Origin: Streptomyces huasconensis
GTDB lineage: Bacteria > Actinomycetota > Actinomycetes > Streptomycetales > Streptomycetaceae
Assembly: GCA_004010275.1 (NCBI GenBank)
Contig: RBWT01000035.1
Span: 1 to 50,928, forward strand
Length of the DNA: 50,928 bases
Direction of reading: 5' to 3'
The translations under genes and the position numbers were made by a program. The notes beneath the pieces were generated by a model. It had not been told where the DNA came from and did not search any database. It saw nothing but the letters and a program-made list of their open reading frames with translations. Shown in pieces: positions 23,636 to 32,643 of this stretch (the stretch's first letter is position 1; each line of letters opens with the position of its first letter).

Positions 23636-23708
23636 CCCCGCGAGCGATAATCGAACGCGGGGCCGTGAAGACAGGAAGCTCGGACGTCCTCGTACCGTTC
23701 GGTACGGG
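23636..23708 (+). promoter_or_regulatory. Probable ilvE promoter and hairpins
   Basis: GATAAT at about 23645-23650 is a good -10-like hexamer in very GC-rich DNA. It is flanked by CCCCGCG (23636-23642) and CGCGGGG (23656-23662). Further on CGTACC/GGTACG (about 23693-23708) forms a small hairpin. The -35 region is weak. Confidence 0.4.
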
Positions 23709-23757
23709 CGGCGTGAGCGCGGTCCGTCACCATCACACCGTGAAGGACGAAGCACTC

Positions 23758-24855
23758 ATGACGACGCCGACGACGCCGACCATCGAGCTCAAGCCCTCCT
23801 CGTCGCCGCTGGCCGCGGCGGAGCGCGAGGCGATCATGGCCAACCCCGGGTTCGGCCGCCACTTCACCGACCACATGGTGACGATCAAGTGGACGGAGGG
23901 TCGCGGCTGGCACGACGGACAGCTCGTCCCCTACGGCCCGCTGGCGCTCGACCCGGCGACGAACGTCCTGCACTACGCCCAGGAGATCTTCGAGGGCCTC
24001 AAGGCCTACCGGCAGCCCGACGGCTCGGTGGCCACCTTCCGGCCCGACGCCAACGCCCGCCGCTTCCAGGCCTCGGCGCGGCGCCTCGCCATGCCGGAGC
24101 TGCCCGTCGAGACGTTCATCGAGGCGTGCGACGTGCTGGTCAAGCAGGACAAGGCGTGGGTTCCGGCGCACGGCGGCGAGGAGTCCCTCTACCTGCGCCC
24201 GTTCATGATCGCGACCGAGGTGGGCCTCGGCGTGAAGCCCGCGAACGAGTACCTGTTCGTCGTCATCGCCTCGCCGGCGGGCGCCTACTTCCCCGGTGGC
24301 GTCAAGCCCGTCTCCATCTGGCTCTCCGAGGACCGCGTGCGCGCGGTGCCCGGCGGCATGGGCGACGCGAAGACCGGCGGCAACTACGCCGCGTCGCTGC
24401 TCGCGCAGGCCGAGGCCGCGGCGAAGGGCTGCGACCAGGTCGCCTACCTCGACGCGGTCGAGCACAAGTGGGTCGAGGAACTGGGCGGCATGAACCTGTA
24501 CTTCGTGTACGGGAACAAGATCGTCACGCCGACCCTGACCGGCTCCCTGCTCGCCGGCATCACCCGTGACTCGCTCCTCACCGTCGCGCGTGACCTCGGT
24601 TACGAGTCGGAGGAGGCCCGCGTCTCCATCGACCAGTGGAAGAACGACTCCGAGAACGGCACGCTCACGGAGGTCTTCGCCTGCGGCACGGCGGCGGTCA
24701 TCACGCCCGTCGGCACCGTCAAGTGCAACGCGGGGGAGTGGCAGCAGAGCGGTGGCGAGCCGGGTGAGGTCACGATGAAGCTGCGGGAGGCGCTGCTGGA
24801 CATTCAGCGGGGTACGGCGCAGGACGTGCACGGCTGGATGCACGGGCTGGGCTGA
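23758..24855 (+). CDS. ilvE: Branched-chain amino acid aminotransferase
   Basis: PLP-dependent transamination between glutamate and the 2-oxoacids of valine, leucine and isoleucine, the last step of all three pathways. 365 residues, fold type IV, large actinobacterial form. The N-terminus includes [16 protein letters not shown]; the Schiff-base Lys lies in [31 protein letters not shown] binds the cofactor phosphate. The ATG at 23758 follows AAGGACGAAG. It sits behind leuB but has its own upstream gap with a promoter-like sequence. Confidence 0.96.
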   Translation: MTTPTTPTIELKPSSSPLAAAEREAIMANPGFGRHFTDHMVTIKWTEGRGWHDGQLVPYGPLALDPATNVLHYAQEIFEGLKAYRQPDGSVATFRPDANARRFQASARRLAMPELPVETFIEACDVLVKQDKAWVPAHGGEESLYLRPFMIATEVGLGVKPANEYLFVVIASPAGAYFPGGVKPVSIWLSEDRVRAVPGGMGDAKTGGNYAASLLAQAEAAAKGCDQVAYLDAVEHKWVEELGGMNLYFVYGNKIVTPTLTGSLLAGITRDSLLTVARDLGYESEEARVSIDQWKNDSENGTLTEVFACGTAAVITPVGTVKCNAGEWQQSGGEPGEVTMKLREALLDIQRGTAQDVHGWMHGLG

Positions 24856-24935
24856 GGCTTTTTTATTGGGGGCGGGTGACTGCGCGGGGTGGGGGGCTGC
24901 TTCTCACTTTTCCGCTGCGGGCGCGTCGTGGCTGA

Positions 24936-25022
24936 GCGCGCAGTTCCCCGCGCCCCTGACGGGGCTCCCTGGCCGGGGGGCGGCGCGTGAAGTTCCCCTC
25001 AGGGGCGCGGGGAACTGCGCGC
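24936..25022. repeat. Perfect 24-bp inverted repeat of the common Streptomyces intergenic element
   Basis: Positions 24936-24959 (GCGCGCAGTTCCCCGCGCCC...) are the exact reverse complement of 24999-25022, with a 39-base loop. The GCAGTTCCCCGCGCCCCT core is, from memory, one of the most frequent intergenic repeats in Streptomyces. As a pair it could form a very stable hairpin between ilvE and the convergent TetR gene, acting as a terminator for both. Confidence 0.75.
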
Positions 25023-25089
25023 CCAGCCCCCCGGACCCGCAGACGCACGAACGACGGAAACCGCCCCGCCCCGACGCAACGCCCCCCTG

Positions 25090-25724
25090 CTAACGCACCG
25101 CGAGGACAAGGCTGCCCGGCGCCGCCCGGCACGCGTCCGCCAGCCCCGCCGCCAGCCGATCCCGCGACGGATCGGGGTCCTCGATCCACCCCTCCACCGC
25201 CCGGTGGAACGCCGCCACCAGCACATTGCTCGCCAGCCGCGCCCGCAGCTCCTCCCCGCCCGGCAGGGCGAACCGCCGCCGGGCCACGGCCAGCGCCGCC
25301 CGGCTCGTGCGGTCGCAGAAGGCGAGCCCGTGCGCGTCCATGACGGAGCGTGCGCCGCGAGGCGGCGGCTGAGCAGCACCCGATGGGCCCAGCCCTGCGC
25401 CGGCATGCGGCCGAGCGCGGCCAGCAGCGCGTCCCGCAGCACATCGAACAGCGGCTGCCCCGGCGCCGGTTCGCAGATCTCCAGCTCCTCCAGGAACACC
25501 TCCCACAGATCCTGGGTCGGTGCCATCGCCACGTCTTCCTTGCTGCTGAACGTACGGAAGAACGTCCGCTTGCTGACCTCCACCGCGTCGCACAGCGCGT
25601 CGAGTGTCACGCCGTCGAAGCCGCGCTCCGTGAACAGCTCCAGAGCCGTGTCGACGAGCGCCTGCCGCGTCCGCAGCTTCTTGCGCTCCCGCAGGGGCAG
25701 CCGTTCGAGGTCCATCGCGTCCAT
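25090..25724 (-). CDS. TetR-family regulator, one frameshift
   Basis: N-terminal helix-turn-helix [30 protein letters not shown] (residues about 35-65). The raw frame is lost near 25350 after LLSRRLAA. The other frame resumes at [32 protein letters not shown] and ends ...GSLVLAVR at 25090, giving about 211 residues, normal for TetR. A single-base error is the simplest explanation. It is divergent from the zinc-free oxidoreductase at 25864, with palindromes between them, so it probably represses that gene and itself. Confidence 0.8.
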
Positions 25725-25754
25725 GCCGGAAGTCTAGCCCGCGACAGCCCTGCG

Positions 25755-25793
25755 TGGCGATTGCCACTTGAAGGCTTATGCCACTCAGTGGCA
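25755..25793. promoter_or_regulatory. TetR operator candidates
   Basis: TGCCACTCAGTGGCA at 25779-25793 is a perfect seven-base-arm palindrome around one C. TGGC-GATT-GCCA at 25755-25766 is a second, overlapping a further TTGCCACTTG half-site. All share the core TGCCACT. They lie between the divergent TetR and oxidoreductase genes. Confidence 0.65.
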
Positions 25794-25863
25794 GTATCGG
25801 CGGCGGCCGGTCCCGACCGCGGCGACCGCGGCCCTCTGTGGCGTCCACCGAAAGGCAACTCCC

Positions 25864-26792
25864 ATGCGCGCACAGCTCGTCGACACTCCGCCCCCGGCGG
25901 CCTCCGCCTCGGCGAGGCCCCCGTCCCCGAGCCCGCCCCGCACCAGGCCCTGATCCGCGTACGGGCCACCTCCCTGAACCACGGCGAGGTGCGGTGGGGC
26001 ATCGAGGGCGCGCCGGAAGGCGCGGTGCTCGGCTGGGACGCGGCCGGCGTCGTCGAGCGGGCCGCCGCCGACGGCTCGGGTCCCGCGGTCGGCACCCCCG
26101 TGGTGACCCTCGCCCCCGACGGCGGCTGGGCCGAGTACCGCGTCGCCGACGCGGACCGGATCGGCGTCGTGCCCGAGGGTGCGGATCTGGGCGCCATCAG
26201 CACCGTGCCGGTCGCGGGTGCCACCGCCCTGCGCGCCCTGGACCGGATCGGCCCGATCCTCGGCAGGCGGGTGCTGGTCACGGGTGCGACCGGCGGCGTC
26301 GGGCGGTACGCGGTGCAGCTCGCCCGGCGGGGCGGCGCGCACGTCATCGAGGTGACCGGCGACCCCGAGGGGCGGGGCGACATGCTCCGGGCCCTCGGTG
26401 CGCACGAGGTGATCGCCGCGCCCGAGGAGGCCGGAGCGCCGGTGGACGGCGTGGTGGACGTCATCGGCGGGCGCCAACTGGTCGCCGGGTACGAGAAGTT
26501 GGGGCCGCACGGCACCCTGGTCTCCGTCGGGCAGGCAGGCGGCGAGCCGGAGCACTTCCCGCTCAGGGCCCTCTACGGGGAGGAGGGCCGAAACAACCGC
26601 TCCCTCGTCAACCTCCAGCTGCTCGGCGCCTCGGGCCTCTTCCGGGATCTGACCTGGCTCGCGGAGCAGGTGGCGGCCGGCACGCTCGACCCCGGCACGT
26701 CCTGGCGGGGCGCCTGGGACAAGGCCCCGGAGGCGATCGAAACCCTCCTGACCCGCCGCCTCCAGGGCAAGGCGATCCTGGACATCGGCTGA
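25864..26792 (+). CDS. Quinone-oxidoreductase-like MDR protein, 5' frameshift
   Basis: Medium-chain dehydrogenase/reductase, probably NADPH-dependent. It starts [11 protein letters not shown] at 25864 and should continue [19 protein letters not shown], which is in another frame. One C is missing from the CCCCC run at about 25886-25895. The remainder is intact: [31 protein letters not shown] and the cofactor motif [20 protein letters not shown]. No zinc-binding cysteines are seen, so it belongs to the zinc-independent group. About 309 residues. Substrate unknown; the divergent TetR gene probably controls it. Confidence 0.82.
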
Positions 26793-26826
26793 ACCGGGCC
26801 GGGGGCACGGGGAACCGCGGCACCGC

Positions 26827-28262
26827 TCAGCCCGCCACCGACTCCTCCTCCGCGAGGGGAAGCGGGGCGACGGCGGAGGCGCGGGCGGGGCGCCGGGTCA
26901 GCATCGCGTACGTCACCCCGCCCACCACCCCCGAAAGCAGGAAACTGCAGTCAACCCCCCAGGTCAGGGCAAGCAGCGGCCCCTCATACGAAGGGAGCGC
27001 GACCGACAGCAGCCCGACCACCGCACCAAGCGCCCACGCGACGGTCGCCCGGACGTTCCAGCCGGAGCGGTACCAGTAGACGCCACCCTTGGCGCGGCGG
27101 TTGAAGACCTGGAGGGCCTCCGCGTCGTACTCGCCACGACAGCGGGCGAAACCGATCAGGGTGATGACCGCCCAGGGCGTGCCGATCGCGGTCAGGAGCA
27201 GCACGAACGACGTCATGGCGTCCTGTGCCTCCCACGCGTAGTGGCCGACGAAGACGCAGGCCGTGGCGACGACGGCGACGGTGTACGTGGCGCGGGCGCG
27301 CGAGGCGCGGGGCAGGATGGCGTCCAGGTCGAGGCCCATCGAGTACAGCATCAGGCCCGCGTTGCCCACCGACCCGGCGGAGGCGGCGAGCAGCAGCGGC
27401 ACCAGGTACCAGGTGGGGGAGGCGTCGACGAGCCCGCCCGCGTACTCCAGGGCGCGCGCGCCGCGTACGCCGTGAAAGTGCCGAAGAGCTGCGGGATCAG
27501 CAGCCCCGCGAGGAGCCCCGTCCAGGCCGCGCCGAGCACCGCGCGGGAGCTGTGGCGGGCCGGGGAGACGTAGCGGGTGTAGTCGCCGAGCAGCGTGATG
27601 AAGGCGATGGGGCCCGACAGGCCCGCCGCCACCAGGGCGAGCAGCCAGGTCGGCCAGAAGGAGCCGAGGAGGTAGCCGCCCGCGCCCGGCAGCGCCGAGG
27701 TCGTGAAGTCGGGGGCGTACGCGATGACGCCGAGGATCAGCAGCGCCGTCATCCCGAAGGCGAGGACCCGGGAGAGCCGCAGCAGGACGCGGTAGCCGAA
27801 GACCGCGCCGATCACGGTGGCGGCGGCGAGCAGGGCGTAGACGAGGCCGTACGAGAGGGCGCCGGCCGGCAGGCCGATCAGGCGGTGCAAGGTGCCCACC
27901 ATCACGTCGCCGCCGATCCAGATGGTCAGCGCGGTGTAGCCGAGCGAGAGCAGCAGGCCGACGACCGAGCCGACGAGCCGGCCGCGCACGCCGAACTGGG
28001 CGCCGGAGGAGGTGGAGAGGTTCGTCCCGGTGCGCAGGGACACCAGGGCGAGGGGCGCGGTGAGCGCGGTGCCGAGCACCGTGCCCGCCACCACCGCGCT
28101 CACCGACTCCCACCAGCCGAGGCCGAACGACACCGGCAGCCAGCCGAAGACGATCACTCCCAGGCAGAGGTTGGAGCCGATCAGGATCGACACGAGGTCT
28201 CTGGGTCCGCTGGTGCGCTCCCCGTCCGGGATGGTGTCGACTCCGCGCTGTTCTATCGGCAT
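26827..28262 (-). CDS. NCS1-family purine/pyrimidine-type permease, one frameshift
   Basis: Integral membrane transporter of the nucleobase:cation symporter-1 family with about twelve hydrophobic segments. It starts at 28262 (MPIEQRGVDTIPDGERT) and has the family-typical early region LVSILIGSNLCLGVIVFGWL and later LSGPIAFITLLGDYTRYV. Near 27465 the frame changes after LFGTFTAYAAR and resumes at ALEYAGGLVDASPTWYLVPLL, ending at 26827; about 478 residues when rejoined. It is divergent from the urease genes with palindromes between them, so it may import a nitrogen source for that pathway. The exact substrate is not predictable. Confidence 0.8.
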
Positions 28263-28308
28263 GAGGGTGCCCCTGACGCTCGGCTGATCTCGATGACGCT
28301 CACAAGTT

Positions 28309-28393
28309 TTGAGCAGCGCTCAATGTGACCCGTGCCAAGGTCTCGCGTCAATGCTTCCGGCGTGCGGATTTCGTGGTTAGAGTGTCGTTCTAA
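28309..28393. promoter_or_regulatory. Two palindromes in the permease / urease divergent promoter
   Basis: TTGAGC-AGC-GCTCAA (28309-28323) and TTAGA...TCTAA (28377-28393, as TTAGAGTGTCGTTCTAA) look like TetR-type operators. The second ends about 25 bases before the ureAB start. The nearest candidate regulator not already assigned is the TetR at 40453, now separated by the island. Confidence 0.5.
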
Positions 28394-28417
28394 ATTGTGA
28401 TCAGGGAGGTGTGCGGC

Positions 28418-29175
28418 GTGCGACTGACGCCCACCGAACGCGACCGGCTGCTGCTCTTCGGGGCCGCCGAGCTCGCCCGGGCCCGCAAGGCGCGCGGCCT
28501 CAGACTCAACGTCCCCGAGGCGACCGCGCTGATCGCCGACACGGTGTGCGAGGCCGCCCGCGACGCGCCCGCCTCGCCGAGGCCGTCGAGCGCGCCCGTG
28601 CCGTGCTCGGCCCGGACGACGTCCTGCCGGGCGTCGCCGACGTGGTGACCGAGGTGCATGTGGAGGCCGTCTTCGACGACGGGTCCCGCCTCGCGGTGGT
28701 CTCCGACCCGATCGGCGGCGGTCTCGACGGCCTCACCTTTGACGGCGTTGACAGCGCTAGCGGCGGCAGCGGCAGTCTCGGCAGCGAGGCTCCCGGCGCG
28801 CTGCTGCCCGGACCGGCCCACGACGACCCCGCGCCCGCCGTCACGCTGACCGTGCGCAACACCGCCGGCGTGCCCGTCTCCGTGACCTCGCACTTCCACT
28901 TCTTCGAGGCCAACCCCCGGCTCGACTTCGACCGCGCCGCCGCGTACGGCATGCGCCTCGCCGTGCCCGCCGGGTCCTCCGTCCGCTTCGGCCCCGGCGA
29001 GAGCGGCGAGGTCGGACTGCTGCCGATCGGCGGCGAGCGGATCGCCATCGGCTTCGCGGGCCTGGTGGACGGCCCCCTGGACGCCCCGGGCGCCCGTGAA
29101 GAGGCGCTGCGCCGCGCCGCCGCCTGCGGCTACCTCGGCGTACCGGACACCACTGAGCAGGAGGACGAGCGATGA
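28418..29175 (+). CDS. ureAB: Urease gamma-beta fusion subunit, one frameshift
   Basis: Gamma (UreA) and beta (UreB) urease subunits in one chain, as in several actinobacteria. The GTG at 28418 follows GGGAGG at eight bases. The gamma part is [20 protein letters not shown], then [19 protein letters not shown]. The frame is then lost at about 28563 because one G is missing (GACGCGCCC for GACGGCGCCC). It resumes as [28 protein letters not shown]. The beta part shows [22 protein letters not shown] and [11 protein letters not shown] Gly/Ser/Ala-rich linker joins the two. It overlaps ureC by four bases. Confidence 0.85.
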
Positions 29176-30893
29176 GCCGCCCCGGAGGCCACCCCGCCGA
29201 ACCCCGCCGCCTCACCCCCTACGAGTACGCCGCCACGCACGGCCCCCGCGCCGGCGACCACGTCCGGCTCGGCGACTCCGGGCTGACGATCCGCGTGGAG
29301 TCCGACTCCCAGGCCTACGGCGACGAGTTCCTCGCCGGATTCGGCAAGACCGCCCGCGACGGCCTGCACCTGAAGGCCGCCGCCGTCCGCGACACCTGCG
29401 ACGTCGTCATCAGCAACGTCGTCGTCATCGACGCCGTGCAGGGCATCCGCAAGGTGTCCATTGGCATCAGGGAAGGCCGCATCCACGCCATCGGGCGCGC
29501 CGGCAACCCCGACACCCTCGACGGCGTCGACGTCGTCGTCGGCACCGGCACGTCCATCGTGTCGGGGGAGGGGCTGATCGCCACCGCGGGCTCCGTGGAC
29601 ACCCACGTCCACCTGCTCTCGCCGCGCATCATGGAGGCCTCCCTCGCCTCCGGTGTCACCACGATCATCGGCCAGGAGTTCGGGCCGGTGTGGGGCGTCG
29701 GCGTCAACTCGCCCTGGGCGCTGCGGCACGCGTTCAACGCCTTCGACGCCTGGCCCGTCAACATCGGTTTTCTCGGCCGCGGTTCGTCCTCGCACGACGC
29801 CCCGCTCGTCGAGGCGCTCGCCGAGGGCGGCGCGTCCGGCTTCAAGGTCCACGAGGACATGGGCGCGCACACCCGCGCGCTGGACACCGCGCTGCGCGTC
29901 GCCGAGGAGCACGACGTGCAGGTCGCCCTGCACAGCGACGGCCTGAACGAGTGCCTCTCCGTGGAGGACACCCTGAAGGTCCTCGAAGGCCGGACCATCC
30001 ACGCCTTCCACATCGAGGGGTGCGGCGGCGGCCACGTGCCGAACGTCCTGAAGATGGCGGGCGTCCCGAACGTCATCGGCTCCTCCACCAACCCCACCCT
30101 GCCCTTCGGCCGGGACGCCGTCGCCGAGCACTACGGCATGATCGTCTCCGTCCACGACCTCAAGACCGACCTGCCGGGCGACGCCGCCATGGCCCGCGAC
30201 CGCATCCGGGCCGGGACGATGGGCGCCGAGGACGTGCTCCACGACCTGGGCGCCATCGGCATCACCTCGTCCGACGCGCAGGGCATGGGCCGCGCGGGCG
30301 AGACCGTACGCCGCACCTTCGCGATGGCCGGGAAGATGAAGGCCGAGCTGGGCCCCATGGAGGGCGACGGCCCGCACGACGACAACGCGCGCGTCCTGCG
30401 CTACATCGCCAAGCTGACCATCAACCCCGCCCTCGCGCACGGCCTCGCCCACGAGGTGGGCTCCCTGGAGGTCGGCAAGCTGGCCGACATCGTGCTGTGG
30501 CGCCCCCAGTACTTCGGCGCCAAGCCGCAGATGGTCCTGAAGTCCGGCTTCCCCGCCTACGGCGTCACCGGCGACCCCAACGCCGCCACCGACACCTGCG
30601 AACCCCTCGTCCTCGGCCCGCTGTTCGGGGCGCACGGCGCGGTACCTGCCGACATCTCCGTGGCGTTCGTCGCGCAGGCAGCCGTCGACCAGGGCAACGA
30701 CACGATGCCCACCCGCCGCCGCAGGGTCGCGGTACGCGGCACGCGCGGCATCGGTCCGGCCGACCTGCGCCTCAACTCTCGTACCGGAGCCGTGCACGTC
30801 AACCAGGGGACCGGCCTCGTCACCCTCGACGGTGACCCGATCCGCTCGGAGCCGGCCGACTCGGTCTCCCTGAACCGCCTCTACTTCCTCTGA
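29172..30893 (+). CDS. ureC: Divergent urease alpha subunit lacking the flap cysteine
   Basis: 573-residue nickel amidohydrolase fold. All metal ligands of Klebsiella urease are present: His-His in DTHVHLL, the carbamylated Lys in FKVHEDMG, His in VALHSDGLNE, His in AFHIEGCGGGH and Asp in SSDAQGMGRAGE. The catalytic Arg is in RDRIRAG. The mobile flap differs: canonical MVCHHLDP reads VSVHDLKT here, so Cys319 is Val and His321 is Asp while His320 is kept. Standard urease hydrolyses urea to ammonia and carbamate. No ureD/E/F/G nickel-insertion genes are nearby. It is translationally coupled to ureAB and followed by agmatine deiminase, so the true substrate may not be urea. Confidence 0.88.
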   Translation: MSRPGGHPAEPRRLTPYEYAATHGPRAGDHVRLGDSGLTIRVESDSQAYGDEFLAGFGKTARDGLHLKAAAVRDTCDVVISNVVVIDAVQGIRKVSIGIREGRIHAIGRAGNPDTLDGVDVVVGTGTSIVSGEGLIATAGSVDTHVHLLSPRIMEASLASGVTTIIGQEFGPVWGVGVNSPWALRHAFNAFDAWPVNIGFLGRGSSSHDAPLVEALAEGGASGFKVHEDMGAHTRALDTALRVAEEHDVQVALHSDGLNECLSVEDTLKVLEGRTIHAFHIEGCGGGHVPNVLKMAGVPNVIGSSTNPTLPFGRDAVAEHYGMIVSVHDLKTDLPGDAAMARDRIRAGTMGAEDVLHDLGAIGITSSDAQGMGRAGETVRRTFAMAGKMKAELGPMEGDGPHDDNARVLRYIAKLTINPALAHGLAHEVGSLEVGKLADIVLWRPQYFGAKPQMVLKSGFPAYGVTGDPNAATDTCEPLVLGPLFGAHGAVPADISVAFVAQAAVDQGNDTMPTRRRRVAVRGTRGIGPADLRLNSRTGAVHVNQGTGLVTLDGDPIRSEPADSVSLNRLYFL

Positions 30894-30940
30894 CTCCGAC
30901 TCTCCGTCCCCTCTCCCTCTCTCTTACGAAGGTGTACGCC

Positions 30941-31987
30941 ATGTCTGCTGCCGCCGACGGCTTCCGCATGCCCGCAGAGTGGGCCCCGCACGAACGCACC
31001 TGGATGGCGTGGCCGTGCCCCAACCCCACCTTCGACGACCCCGCGGGCCTCGACGAGTCCCGCCTCGCCTGGGCGAACGTCGCCCGCGCCGTACGCCGCT
31101 TCGAGCCCGTCACCGTGGTCTGCGGCCCCGCCCAGTCCGCGTACGCGAGCGAACTGCTCGGCCCGGACATCGAGGTGGTCGAACGGGAGCTGGACGATGC
31201 CTGGATGCGGGACATAGGCCCCACCTTCCTCACCGACGGGAAGGGGCGACTGGCCGCCGTGGACTGGACGTTCAACGGCTGGGGCGCCCAGGAGTGGGCC
31301 CGCTGGGAGCACGACTCCAAGATCGGTGCGTACGTCGCCGACCTGGCCGGGGCACGGACGTACGCCTCGAAGCTGGTCAACGAGGGCGGCGGCATCCACG
31401 TCGACGGCGAGGGCACCGTCCTGCTCACCGAGACCGTCCAGCTCGGCCCCGAGCGCAACCCCGGCCTGACCAAGGAGGAGGTCGAGGCGGAGATCCACGC
31501 CCACCTCGGCACCACCAAGGCGATCTGGCTGCCGCGCGGCCTCACCGCCGACTACCCCGGCCACGGCTACGGCACCCTCGGCCACGTCGACATCGTCGCC
31601 GCCTTCGCCGCGCCCGGCGTCGTCCTCGTCCACTCCCAGCGCGACCCCGCCCACCCCGACTTCGAGGTCAGCAAGGAGATCATCGCGACCCTCAAGGGCC
31701 AGACGGACGCGCGCGGCCGCACCCTGCGGATCGTCGAGGTACCCGCCCCGACCGTCCTCAAGGACGACGAGGGCTGGGTCGACTACTCCTACATCAACCA
31801 CTACCTCTGCAACGGCGGCGTCGTCCTGTGCGCCTTCGGCGACCCGAACGACGAACTCGCCGCGGGCATCTTCCGCGGTCTCTTCCCCGACCGTACGGTG
31901 ACGCTCGTGGACGCCCGTACGATCTTTGCCGGGGGTGGCGGCATCCACTGCATCACCCAGCAGCAGCCTGCCACCGCTGGTCGGTGA
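30941..31987 (+). CDS. aguA: Agmatine deiminase
   Basis: Hydrolyses agmatine to N-carbamoylputrescine and ammonia. 348 residues, peptidylarginine-deiminase-like fold. It shows PAEWAPHERTWMAWP, DDAWMRDIGPTF (Asp and Arg), NEGGGIHVDGEGT, GHVDIVAAF (His and Asp), and the catalytic Cys near the C-terminus in GGGGIHCITQQQ. The ATG at 30941 follows GAAGGTG. It is 47 bases after ureC and probably co-transcribed. The family partner, N-carbamoylputrescine amidase, is not in the window. The 3' end coincides with the left edge of the accessory island, and a degenerate copy of its last codons recurs at 40396-40425. Confidence 0.93.
   Translation: MSAAADGFRMPAEWAPHERTWMAWPCPNPTFDDPAGLDESRLAWANVARAVRRFEPVTVVCGPAQSAYASELLGPDIEVVERELDDAWMRDIGPTFLTDGKGRLAAVDWTFNGWGAQEWARWEHDSKIGAYVADLAGARTYASKLVNEGGGIHVDGEGTVLLTETVQLGPERNPGLTKEEVEAEIHAHLGTTKAIWLPRGLTADYPGHGYGTLGHVDIVAAFAAPGVVLVHSQRDPAHPDFEVSKEIIATLKGQTDARGRTLRIVEVPAPTVLKDDEGWVDYSYINHYLCNGGVVLCAFGDPNDELAAGIFRGLFPDRTVTLVDARTIFAGGGGIHCITQQQPATAGR
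31934..31965. other. Candidate left attachment site in the agmatine deiminase 3' end
   Basis: The stretch GGTGGC...GCATCACCCAGCAGCAGC is matched at 40396-40425. With one codon gap the last 25 bases agree at 22 positions, and both encode ITQQQ. Proposed attL of the island. Confidence 0.45.
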
Positions 31988-32013
31988 GCTGACCTGGAAA
32001 GTCCCGCTGAAGG

Positions 32014-32042
32014 ACTTAGCCTTAGCTAGCTTTACTTAGCCT
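32014..32042. repeat. Paired ACTTAGCCT direct repeats
   Basis: ACTTAGCCT occurs at 32014-32022 and 32034-32042, exactly 20 bases apart, in a locally AT-richer stretch just inside the proposed left island end. The spacing of two helical turns would suit recombinase arm-type or regulator sites. Confidence 0.4.
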
Positions 32043-32214
32043 AGATCTGCCCTTGCTGGGAGTGGTCAACTCCCATTCGTCTCCCACGGGAGAGGGGAGG
32101 CCCTGGGTCGCCGTCGTCGGGGCCTCACCTGGGGGACCAGAGCGGGGCTGCCACCCGGGGAGGAGGACTCATGTCCCCGCCCTGGCCGTCTTGTTCCACG
32201 AGCACCCCATGGGC

Positions 32215-32291
32215 ATGTCACCAGCGGGCGCTCAGGGCTCGCTGGTGACATGGACCGCCCGTCCGCCTGTGGGGTGCTGGCGGACGGGCGG
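32215..32291. terminator. Two adjacent strong hairpins
   Basis: ATGTCACCAGCG (32215-32226) pairs perfectly with CGCTGGTGACAT (32240-32251). Three bases later CCGCCCGTCCGCC (32255-32267) pairs perfectly with GGCGGACGGGCGG (32279-32291). The gene-free stretch 31988-32315 otherwise shows only the repeats above. Probably a bidirectional terminator insulating the chromosomal operon from the island. Confidence 0.6.
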
Positions 32292-32315
32292 CGCCTTGTG
32301 GGATGGGGTTCACCC

Positions 32316-32561
32316 CTAGCCGGCATCTTTAGCCGCGTTGGATTCCGCGAGTCTCGCGATCTCCTCGACCCCCGGGGTGGCGCCCCCCCAGTCAGGGTCG
32401 CTCACGGCTGCAACGGTGGCCTCGGCCTTGTTGTCCGTGGTGGTCGCAGTGCTTCTGGCCGCAATCGCCCCGGTGAGGAGGGGTGCGGCCACGCCGGCGC
32501 CTATCGCCCTCTTGATCATGAATCCCCTAATCCCGGACCTAGGGAAAGCAAATTCGAACAT
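32316..32561 (-). CDS. Small hypothetical, possibly exported protein
   Basis: Up to 81 residues. The ATG at 32561 has a good GAAGAGGTGAC ribosome site. A second ATG at 32519 (MIKRAIGAGVAAPLLTGAIA) follows AGGGG and would give a 67-residue protein with a signal-peptide-like N-terminus. The remainder is acidic and low in complexity, ending LAESNAAKDAG. I know no family. Its position next to the left island end is the only context. Confidence 0.5.
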   Translation of the reverse strand: MFEFAFPRSGIRGFMIKRAIGAGVAAPLLTGAIAARSTATTTDNKAEATVAAVSDPDWGGATPGVEEIARLAESNAAKDAG

Positions 32562-32643
32562 GTCACCTCTTCATCGATAATCATGTGCTGCCTGACTGTG
32601 AGTAGGACGCGGGCTGGCATGTTTCGGATGTTGCTACCGTGAC

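Noticed and set aside
32053..32319. An 88-codon open frame on the plus strand
   Set aside because: It spans two perfect hairpins and has no convincing ribosome site, so it is probably non-coding.
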